A stretch of 38,228 bases of DNA from Kiloniellales bacterium (GTDB lineage: Bacteria; Pseudomonadota; Alphaproteobacteria; Kiloniellales; JAKSBE01): positions 1-38,228 of the forward strand of contig JAKSBE010000274.1 in NCBI GenBank assembly GCA_022361275.1, in the 5' to 3' direction. Within the stretch, counting starts at the first letter, position 1. Each line of letters opens with the position of its first letter. A model generated the notes under the pieces. The model worked only from the letters and a program-made list of their open reading frames with translations. It was not told the origin of the DNA and did no database searches. Shown in pieces: positions 31,831-38,228 of this stretch. The position numbers were made by a program, and so were the translations under genes.

Positions 31831-31932
31831 TTATGAACCGCCGTAGGCTTGGAGAGCTTCGGCACGTTCGGCGATCTGCGTCTCGGCGAAGACGGCGATC
31901 CCCTCGGCGGAGAGCAGCTTCAGCTTCCTTGC
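31831..31932 (-). pseudogene. Possible short gene remnant (C-terminal fragment)
   Basis: A start-less open frame of 34 codons reads ARKLKLLSAEGIAVFAETQ and continues IAERAEALQAYGGS before TAA. The helical, protein-like composition suggests the tail of a lost gene. I cannot assign a family. It lies between the transglycosylase stop and the dehydrogenase start and might equally be chance. Confidence 0.25.
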
Positions 31933-31968
31933 TCAGGGCCGGGTGGACAAGCCATCGAGAGATCACAC

Positions 31969-33936
31969 CTAGTTGATCGACTTGGCCTTCGGCGAGAGCA
32001 GGTCGCTGCGGCGGGTCGAGCCGTCCAGGAGACGGTAGACCTCGATGGTCTCGATGATGCGATGGACGTAGTTGCGGGTCTCGGCGAAGGGGATGCTCTC
32101 GATCCAGTCGATCGTCTCGGCTTCGCTGGGGCCCGGAGCGCCGAAGCGCTCGATCCAGCGCGACACGTTGCGGGGTCCGCCGTTGTAGGCCGCCAGGGCC
32201 AAGGGCAGCGAACCATCGAAACGCTCGAGCATCTGGGTCAGATAGGCGGTGCCGAGCCGCATGTTGTAGCCCGGCTGGCTGGTCAGCTTGCTGCGTGCGA
32301 AGGACAGCCCCTCGCGCCGCGCGGTCTGCCGCGCGGTGGCCGGCATCAGCTGCATCAGGCCGCGGGCGCCGGCGTGGCTGACCGCCTTGGTGTAAAAGCC
32401 GCTCTCCTGGCGGATCACGGCGTGCACCAGGTCCGGATCGAGCCGATGGCGGATCTTGGGCAGGCCGCCGCCGCGGGGAAACAGCCGGTCGGTCAGAACC
32501 ACGCCCTTGTTGCGCAGCCGCCGCGCGATCTGCAGCGCCAGGTCGGGCCGGCCGATCGAGCGGGCGAGGTCGGCGACCAGGAGCTTGTCCTCCACGGTCT
32601 CGGCCTGCCGCTCGAGAGCGGCGACGAAGGCCCGCGCCAGCCCGAGCCGGCCGGCGCCGGCCAGAAGGCGCGCCGCCCGGACCAGCTCGCGCCGTTCGAA
32701 GGCCGCGGTCCGAACCGGCGAAGGCCGGGTCGCCGCACGCCCCAGCTCGGGCACGCGGCCGAGCTGCCGGGCCGCAAGCTGGCCGTAGAAGGTCGTGCCA
32801 TGGCGCGCGGCGGCCCGGTAGAAGACCTCGGCTTCCGGGGCCCGGCCGGCGGACGCGGCGGCGCGTGCCGACCAGTAGGCGCCGCGCGCCGCACTGACCG
32901 GCGTCGAGACCTTGGCCGACATGCGCCGGAAATGCTCCAGCGCCACCTGCGGCTTGCCCAGCGATCTCAGCGCGATCCAGCCGGCCAGCCATTCGGCCTC
33001 GGCGAAGCCGCGCCCGTCCTCCTGGCCGTGGGCGAGCAGGAGCCGATAGGCCTTGTCCGGGGCATCCTCCTCGAAGAGCCGGCGTGCCGTCCAGTGGCGC
33101 AGCCGCCACCAGCGCTTGGAAAGCGGGATCGCGGCGGCGCTGTGGTCGAGCAGCGCGAAGACCGCCCAGGGCCGCCTCTCCCGCCGCAGATAGCGTGCCG
33201 CCTCGTAGCGCAGCGCGGGGGCGTTCTTGAAGGCCGAGGGCACCTGCGCGACCGCCCTGTCCAGGTCGATCTGCCCGGCGGCCAGCCGGTTCAGGGCCAG
33301 GACGAAAGCCGGATAGCCGCCGCCCAGGCGGTTGGCCTGGCGGGTCGCGTCGCTCCAGCGCCGGGCCTGGACCAGACGTTCGAAACGCGCCGTCTCGTCG
33401 ACCGGGCGCAGATAGCGGCCGAAGCGCTGCAGGAAGGGGCCCTGCTGAACGTAGGGCAGGTCGTCGTCGATCCAGAGCCGGCGCACCGCCGCCGCCAGCT
33501 CCTCCTCACGGCCCTGGGTGTAGAGCGTCCTCACCCGCCGCAGCTTGCCCTCGTGGGTCACCGGCGGATGGCGTTCGAGCCAGGCCAGAACCTGCGCCTC
33601 GCTCCAGGCCGAGGGCAGGCTCCGCTCCGCAGCGGCCTGCACCGACCCGCGGCTCGGCCAGCCCGGGTTGTCCTTCAGGAAGCGATCCGCCAGGACAAAG
33701 GGCCCTTCCGCATCCTCGCGGGTCAGGAAGCGCCAGGTGACCAGCTTCCGGGCCAGCGGATCGCCCAGCTTGGCGACCAGGAGATTGGCCGTCACCTCGT
33801 CGCCGCGGGTCGCGGCCGAAAGAGCGAGCGCCAAGGGATGCTCGGGCCGGGGGGCGGTCTTCGCCCCGGCGGACCCGGTCATCGCCAGAGCCGTGATCAG
33901 GACCGCGGCGAGCGGCCGCATCATGCTTCCGGACAT
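31969..33936 (-). CDS. Soluble lytic transglycosylase (Slt-type)
   Basis: A 655-residue periplasmic enzyme that cleaves the glycan strand of peptidoglycan to 1,6-anhydro ends. A signal peptide covers about residues 1-25 (PLAAVLITALAMTGSAGA). A long alpha-superhelical region with repeated Trp/Leu-rich helices (about 30-470) is followed by the SLT domain, with the catalytic Glu near residue 511 in IRQESGFYTKAVSHAGARGLMQLMP, and AAYNGGPRNVSRWIERFG and ETRNYVHRIIETIEVYRLL. Order and length match E. coli Slt70. ATG 33936 follows AGGGA; the ORF-track extension to 34296 is not coding. It stands alone and is divergent from the GntR gene. Confidence 0.93.
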   Translation of the reverse strand: MSGSMMRPLAAVLITALAMTGSAGAKTAPRPEHPLALALSAATRGDEVTANLLVAKLGDPLARKLVTWRFLTREDAEGPFVLADRFLKDNPGWPSRGSVQAAAERSLPSAWSEAQVLAWLERHPPVTHEGKLRRVRTLYTQGREEELAAAVRRLWIDDDLPYVQQGPFLQRFGRYLRPVDETARFERLVQARRWSDATRQANRLGGGYPAFVLALNRLAAGQIDLDRAVAQVPSAFKNAPALRYEAARYLRRERRPWAVFALLDHSAAAIPLSKRWWRLRHWTARRLFEEDAPDKAYRLLLAHGQEDGRGFAEAEWLAGWIALRSLGKPQVALEHFRRMSAKVSTPVSAARGAYWSARAAASAGRAPEAEVFYRAAARHGTTFYGQLAARQLGRVPELGRAATRPSPVRTAAFERRELVRAARLLAGAGRLGLARAFVAALERQAETVEDKLLVADLARSIGRPDLALQIARRLRNKGVVLTDRLFPRGGGLPKIRHRLDPDLVHAVIRQESGFYTKAVSHAGARGLMQLMPATARQTARREGLSFARSKLTSQPGYNMRLGTAYLTQMLERFDGSLPLALAAYNGGPRNVSRWIERFGAPGPSEAETIDWIESIPFAETRNYVHRIIETIEVYRLLDGSTRRSDLLSPKAKSIN

Positions 33937-34179
33937 TCGATCCCTGCCATTCGACACGCCACGTCCCGCCCTTCGCCAGCCCTTTGGATAATAGGTGCTG
34001 ACGGCCCGGAAACAAAGCGCGGCGGCAAGCCAAGGCCCTAGCTTCCGACCTTTTTCGAGGCTCGCCTCCGGACAACCCGCCGGCCGGCGGCGGCATGGTG
34101 GCGGATCCCTGTCAGCATGATGCCCGCGCATGCCGGATTCCCGGTCGAAGCGCTGCCTGACGGGTCGAGACGGTGTTAG

Positions 34180-34200
34180 ACTGGCATACAATAGCCCAAC
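34180..34200 (+). promoter_or_regulatory. Probable promoter/operator of the GntR gene
   Basis: TGGCATACAATAG contains a good -10 hexamer (TACAAT, 34187-34192) overlapping a partly symmetric sequence like the TNGTATACNA sites of FCD GntR proteins. Transcription from here would start after the ORF-track start at 34130, supporting the ATG at 34256. Confidence 0.4.
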
Positions 34201-34255
34201 CGCGCTGGCGCTGAACCAAGTTGATCGGTCGCTGGGGACCAGGCAGGTAGCGAAG

Positions 34256-34975
34256 ATGGTCGTCACCCCTCTGGCAGAACTCGAGACTCGCGGCAACGAA
34301 GCCTACGAAGCGCTGAGGCGGGCGCTGATCAGCGGGCGGTTCGTACCGGGACAGAAGCTGACGCTGCGCGCCCTTGCCGGCGCGCTCGGCATGAGCGTGA
34401 CCCCGGTCCGGGAAGCGATCCACCGGCTGACCGCCGAGCGGGCCCTGGAAGCCTCGGCCAATCGCTCGGTGCGGATCCCGCCGATGACCCGGGCGAAGAT
34501 TCTCGAGCTGCGCGACATCCGCATCACGAACGAAGGGCTGGCGGCGGCCAGGGCCGCGAAGAACGCGACGACGGACGAGATCCGGCAGCTCCGGCAACTC
34601 GCCCTCGAGATTGTCGCGGCACGTGCGCGCGAGGACGTCGCCGCGGACATCGCCAAGCTGGCGGACTTTCACTTCGCTGTCTACAGGCTGTCCCACATGC
34701 CCCAACTGGTGCAGTTGATCGAGTCGCTCTGGCTGCAGACGGGTTCCTGTCTGCACCTGCTGTTCCCCGACTATATGGGGGCCCTCAAGCATGATCGGTG
34801 CGGCCAGATCATACGGGCGATCGAGGCGGGGGACGCGGAAGGCGCCCGGCGTGCCGTGGCAAGCGATATCGGCGCCGCGCTCACCTACATCGCCGACTTG
34901 GCGGACCAGAACGGAATCGTCCACCCCAGGCCCAGGCCCGGCAGGCGGCGGGAAGGCGCCTCGAGCCTGGAGTGA
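34256..34975 (+). CDS. GntR-family (FCD) transcriptional regulator
   Basis: A 239-residue regulator. The N-terminal winged helix (about residues 12-75) shows AYEALRRALISGRFVPGQKLTLRALAGALGMSVTPVREAIHRL, typical of GntR. The C-terminal helical FCD domain (80-220) contains FHFAVYRLSHMPQLVQLIESLW and IIRAIEAGDAEGARRAVASDI. FCD regulators usually respond to small organic acids and often control adjacent catabolic genes, but no such gene is adjacent here (Slt divergent, panC convergent), so the target is unknown. Start chosen at MVVTPLAELE. Confidence 0.9.
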   Translation: MVVTPLAELETRGNEAYEALRRALISGRFVPGQKLTLRALAGALGMSVTPVREAIHRLTAERALEASANRSVRIPPMTRAKILELRDIRITNEGLAAARAAKNATTDEIRQLRQLALEIVAARAREDVAADIAKLADFHFAVYRLSHMPQLVQLIESLWLQTGSCLHLLFPDYMGALKHDRCGQIIRAIEAGDAEGARRAVASDIGAALTYIADLADQNGIVHPRPRPGRRREGASSLE

Positions 34976-35061
34976 CTGGGGGCCGTCGAGAAGGTATGAC
35001 GGCGCGCAGCTCGCGCGCCTCGCAAGGGCCACCCCATGAGCCGACAGGGGGCTCCTTGGTA

Positions 35062-35970
35062 TCAGGCCGGAGGATGCCGGGAGGCGCCGGAGTTCGCGAT
35101 CTCGAGGTTGTCGATCAGGCGGACCGCACCGAGCCACGCGGCGACGAACAGCCGGGCTGGCCGTTCGGCGCGGTCGAGGGGCTCCAGGCTCTCGGCACCG
35201 CGCAGCTCCAGGTAGTCGATCGGCTCGAAGCCGGCCGCGGCAAGCTCCGCGCGGCCCTGCTCCAGGACATCCTGAGCCGGGACCGCGCCGCCTTCGAGGC
35301 GCGCCGCCAGCGCCTGGAGCACCCGGAAGAGCGCCGGCGCCTGGGTGCGCTGCGCCGACGTCAGCAGGAGGTTGCGCGACGACAAAGCGAGGCCGTCCGC
35401 CTCGCGCACCGTCGCGACCGCCTCGATCCGCACCGGAATGTCGAGGTCGCGCACCATGCGCCGCACCACCAGGAGCTGCTGGTAGTCCTTCTCGCCGAAG
35501 TAGGCCCGGTCCGGCAGGGACTGCAGCAGCAGCTTCGCGACCACGGTCGCGACCCCCTCCATATGCCCGGGCCGGACGGCGCCGCAGAGGCAGTCGGACA
35601 GCCCGGGAACCGAGACCCGGGTCTGGTAGCCCTCGGGATAGACCTCCTCCACCGGCGGCGCGAAGAGCAGGTCGACGCTCAGCGCGGCCAGCTTGGCGGC
35701 GTCGCGGGCCTCGTCGCGAGGATAGGCCGAGAGGTCGTCCGGCCGGTTGAACTGGATCGGATTGACGAAGATCGTGGTGACGACCCGGTCACAATGGTCA
35801 CGGGCCCGGCGCACCAGCGCCAGGTGTCCCTCGTGCAGGGCGCCCATGGTCGGGACGATGCCGACGCTCTCGCCCGCCCGCCGCCAGCCGGCGACCGCTT
35901 CCCGCAGCTCGGCGATCCGGCGCAAGGTGAGAAGCGGCGCCGCGGGGCCCTCGGACGCGGAGGCTGTCAT
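35062..35970 (-). CDS. panC: Pantothenate synthetase (pantoate-beta-alanine ligase)
   Basis: Joins D-pantoate and beta-alanine using ATP to make pantothenate, the vitamin B5 precursor of CoA. The 302-residue protein has the nucleotidyltransferase motif [14 protein letters not shown] (40-53), [55 protein letters not shown], and the SSRNLLLT loop near residue 190. Slightly longer than average because of a short N-terminal extension. panB and panD are not adjacent. The identification is secure. Confidence 0.96.
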   Translation of the reverse strand: MTASASEGPAAPLLTLRRIAELREAVAGWRRAGESVGIVPTMGALHEGHLALVRRARDHCDRVVTTIFVNPIQFNRPDDLSAYPRDEARDAAKLAALSVDLLFAPPVEEVYPEGYQTRVSVPGLSDCLCGAVRPGHMEGVATVVAKLLLQSLPDRAYFGEKDYQQLLVVRRMVRDLDIPVRIEAVATVREADGLALSSRNLLLTSAQRTQAPALFRVLQALAARLEGGAVPAQDVLEQGRAELAAAGFEPIDYLELRGAESLEPLDRAERPARLFVAAWLGAVRLIDNLEIANSGASRHPPA

Positions 35971-36112
35971 CCCGCTCTCCTTCGAAAGGTCAGAACACGA
36001 CTCGGGTATGAGGCCGATGAGACCTCATATCATCGCGCTCCAGCGGCCGACAATCTTCACGCGCGCGCGTCCGCGGCTCCCGCCGCCGGTTCTCGGGCGC
36101 GGCGGAGCCTGT

Positions 36113-36841
36113 TTAGAGCCAGCCCCGCGCGCGGTAGGCGTCCTCGACGATCTTGGTGATCTCCTCGGCCGTGCGCAGGGACGCGCCCTCGATGCTCTCC
36201 GGGCCGACCTCCTTGACCACGTTCGCCGTGCCGGAGATGGCGGCGCTGGTCGCCGCCCGCCCGGCCGCGGCGCCGATGCCGACCGGGGCCAGGATTCCCG
36301 GCATCTTGCCGCCGCCGGCCTCGATCTCCGCCGAGCCGAGGGGATGGAGGCCGGTTTCCCGCAACTGATAGCCTTCCACGACGGTGTTGAGCTCGGCCGC
36401 CCCGGCGCCGAAGCCGATGACCATCCGCTTCAGCCGGCTGCCTTCGTCGAGCGAGACGAAGGTGCCCTTGATCACCCCGTCGCCGAGCTGCGGGACGGCG
36501 CCGTCCGCGGCGCGCTCGGCGACGATGCCCAAGGCGCTGAGGTTCTCGACCAGCCGTTTCGCCACCCTTGCGCCGAGGTCGCGCCCGAGCGCGACCTCCT
36601 CCTCGCTTTGCGGCGTCTCGCGCTGGGCGAACCGACCGGCCAGGACGGAGTCGGCCGGCACGTCCTGGGGCGTCGCCGAGAAATCGTAGACGACGACACG
36701 CGCCGGCTTGGCGATCTCGCCCTCGTAGCTGCGGCGCGACGTGACGTCGCTGGAGGCGCAGCCGGCAAGCAGCCCCAGCGCCAGGAGCAGCGGCGGGACG
36801 TACCGGAGCGAAGACCGTGTTGAGCAGTGTATGCCAGACAT
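36113..36841 (-). CDS. DUF4410-type lipoprotein
   Basis: A 242-residue envelope lipoprotein. The lipobox is LLAGCASS, with the Cys about 28 residues in. The mature part has ARVVVYDFSATPQDVP near the start and a Gly/Ala-rich C-terminal third (GILAPVGIGAAAGRAATSAAISGTANVV), matching DUF4410 proteins of unknown function. I prefer ATG 36841, preceded by AAGGAC, to 36862, as it gives a normal signal length; both are possible. It follows, on the same strand, an exported-protein gene 119 bp upstream. Confidence 0.75.
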   Translation of the reverse strand: MSGIHCSTRSSLRYVPPLLLALGLLAGCASSDVTSRRSYEGEIAKPARVVVYDFSATPQDVPADSVLAGRFAQRETPQSEEEVALGRDLGARVAKRLVENLSALGIVAERAADGAVPQLGDGVIKGTFVSLDEGSRLKRMVIGFGAGAAELNTVVEGYQLRETGLHPLGSAEIEAGGGKMPGILAPVGIGAAAGRAATSAAISGTANVVKEVGPESIEGASLRTAEEITKIVEDAYRARGWL

Positions 36842-36960
36842 CTGGTTTCGTCCTTGTTCCATTTCAAAGGCGGTTTCTGACCGCGGCGCGCGGCCAAACC
36901 CTGTCGAGGCCGCGGTCCCGAAGCACTCCGAAGGGCTTGGCCGTCAGCGCCTTGCGCCGA

Positions 36961-37476
36961 CTATTGCGCCCGCGCCTCCGCCAGGCGGCCGGCGATCGCG
37001 TCGAGCTGCTCGAGCACGCTTTGCGACGCACGGTCGGTGATCTTGCCGCTGGCCGGCATCATGTACTGCCGCACCACGAGGGACGAGCCGGTCCAGACCG
37101 TGATCGGCAGAACCTCGAGGCGCTGCATGGCCGCATTGATCACGGGATCCTCGGTGGCGATGTTGTCCTTGCCGAGCGCGCCGTTGAAGCGGACCAGCGT
37201 GTGAATCGCGCAGAGCGCCGTGTTCGGAATGGTCTGCGCCGCCACGTCGATCTTCACGCGGCCCAGGCGATTGGCGTTCTCCTTTATGCCGATCTGCCCG
37301 AGCTTCCCGCGCAGATGGTCCTGAAAGAGCTTGGCATCGGTGATGCCGCAGTCCGCGGTCTTGTCCAGCAGGACGACGTCGATCGCCTTGAAGTACCGTA
37401 GTTCCTTGGCGACGGGATCGGCCGAGGCCGGCGCCGCCATAAAGACCGCCGAGACGACGGCGAATGCTCTCCACAT
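36961..37476 (-). CDS. Exported protein of unknown function
   Basis: A 171-residue protein with a signal peptide (MWRAFAVVSAVFMAAPASA, cleavage near residue 19). The mature part has two Cys (DKTADCGITDAKLF and NTALCAIHTLVRF) that may form a disulfide, and a helical C-terminus (SVLEQLDAIAGRLAEARAQ). I do not recognise the family. GGGAGG stands before the ATG, so translation is well supported. It may be cotranscribed with the DUF4410 lipoprotein gene downstream. The 516-bp gap beyond (37477-37992) has no gene that I can support; CTTAG-CAG-CTAAG at 37855-37867 with TTTTT after 37897 could be a hairpin terminator or chance. Confidence 0.7.
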   Translation of the reverse strand: MWRAFAVVSAVFMAAPASADPVAKELRYFKAIDVVLLDKTADCGITDAKLFQDHLRGKLGQIGIKENANRLGRVKIDVAAQTIPNTALCAIHTLVRFNGALGKDNIATEDPVINAAMQRLEVLPITVWTGSSLVVRQYMMPASGKITDRASQSVLEQLDAIAGRLAEARAQ

Positions 37477-37992
37477 TTTTCATCCTCCCTCGTGTTCTGG
37501 GCCACGCGCATCGCAGAGAACGCGCGGGCCACGTCGTTGACGTCCCGTCCGGTTCGAGATCGAAGCCGGTCGCGACGCTTGGCAATGGGCTTGCGCTGCG
37601 CTGACCTTCGACACGCGAAGGCAACCCGGCATGACCGACAAGCCGCAGGCATCCTCCCCCGAGACAAGGCGCACGGTGGCGTCCGGCGATCCAATGACCT
37701 GACGGCCGCGTGTCTTGGCCAGTGGCAATCGGAGAAACAACGGGGAACAGAACGCAGGCAACAGGGCTCGCCGGTCCAGCGAATCCTGCCCGCCCTGCGC
37801 GCCCATCCAAGGCATTCTTCCCCCCAAGCCGCCGGTCCTGGTCTGCACTTACGGCTTAGCAGCTAAGTCTTACTACCTTAGACAGCCTGCGCTTGCTTTT
37901 TCAACAGCGATACGGTCTCGGCGTCTCATGATTCGGGAGCGGCGGGAGGTCGCGCTGTGCCTTGGTTCAGCGGCTCCGGATCCTCCGGCGGA

Positions 37993-38196
37993 TCAGTCCC
38001 CGCCGGAATGCGGCCGTAACGCCGGCCTCAGCCTCACGATCCGATAGCCTGCCAGCTCGACCTCCTTCTCGAAGGTCCTGACGAAGACGCCGTAGGCCTC
38101 GCCCCCCTCGCCGCGGCCTCGCCCCTTCGGCAGGAAACGGCTCGCCTTCCAGGCGGCGAAGGTCAGGCTGAATCTACGCTCTTCGACCTCATCCAT
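37993..38196 (-). CDS. Small hypothetical protein
   Basis: A 67-residue ORF near the window edge: MDEVEERRFSLTFAAWKASRFLPKG..., basic and with an AYGVFVRTFEKEVELAGYRIVRLRP stretch of protein-like character. No recognised family and no strong ribosome site (GCGTCCTGAC before ATG). An AT-rich region upstream (TTGTTCTTATTG) could be its promoter. Confidence 0.4.
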   Translation of the reverse strand: MDEVEERRFSLTFAAWKASRFLPKGRGRGEGGEAYGVFVRTFEKEVELAGYRIVRLRPALRPHSGGD

Positions 38197-38228
38197 GTCA
38201 GGACGCTACAATAAGAACAAAAGAAGAA

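Noticed and set aside
37477-37992. ORFs 37480-37848 and 37492-37866
   Set aside because: Opposing frames over the same bases with no protein-like motifs or start signals.
1-38228. CRISPR arrays, tRNA, rRNA, phage or transposase genes
   Set aside because: Looked for regularly spaced direct repeats, cloverleaf sequences and integrase/transposase motifs; none found.

Overview
The window is a GC-rich chromosomal segment with alphaproteobacterial character. The pointers are an FMN-riboswitch-controlled ribB, a DUF465 (YdcH-like) small protein, Irr-type iron boxes (TTAGAA-N3-TTCTAA), two OxyR-family LysR regulators, a TAXI-TRAP transporter and panC. A Rhodospirillales/Kiloniellales-like host is my best guess, but no rRNA or tRNA is present to test it. 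I saw no CRISPR array, transposase, prophage or replication origin.

Layout. (1) 1-1.5 kb: ribB with its FMN riboswitch and a DUF465 gene, both on the minus strand. (2) 1.7-11.8 kb: the most distinctive block. It holds an OxyR-like LysR gene lacking the peroxidatic cysteine, a complete seven-gene Mrp cation/proton antiporter operon (mrpA-G, minus strand), a two-domain universal stress protein, and a divergent trio: a small exported acidic repeat protein, an F0 subunit a and an F0 subunit c with no b, b' or F1 genes beside them. The three promoter regions (lysR, mrpA, and usp/F0 divergent) each contain the same ATAG-N7-CTAT type palindrome. That suggests one regulon for cation/pH homeostasis. 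(3) 11.8-16.1 kb: an M24-family protein with altered metal ligands, then an exported Asp-box (sialidase-fold) protein with a small exported partner. (4) 16.3-17.9 kb: an arsR-DUF899-GFA operon. (5) 18-19 kb: dgkA and a four-helix membrane protein.

(6) 19.1-22 kb: canonical oxyR diverges from a putative heavy-metal (manganese) exporter, followed by a catalase gene reduced to a remnant by two internal deletions. Irr-like boxes lie in the oxyR/exporter gap and upstream of the catalase remnant. (7) 22-25.5 kb: two full copies of a dual-hairpin palindromic repeat, in inverted orientation, flank an exported NTF2-like gene. One copy supplies the stop codon of a four-domain rhodanese gene that is translationally coupled to a cysteine-dioxygenase-type cupin. 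Partial copies lie at 17.9 and 25.5 kb. (8) 25.8-29 kb: TAXI-TRAP binding protein and fused permease. (9) 29-31.8 kb: acyl-CoA dehydrogenase and AMP-dependent acyl-CoA synthetase, overlapping by 4 bp. (10) 32-38.2 kb: soluble lytic transglycosylase, FCD-type GntR regulator, panC, a DUF4410 lipoprotein, an exported protein of unknown function and a small hypothetical ORF.

All calls come from reading the sequence and recalling families. No database search was run. Where the supplied ORF track starts too far upstream, I chose the start by ribosome binding site and family length.
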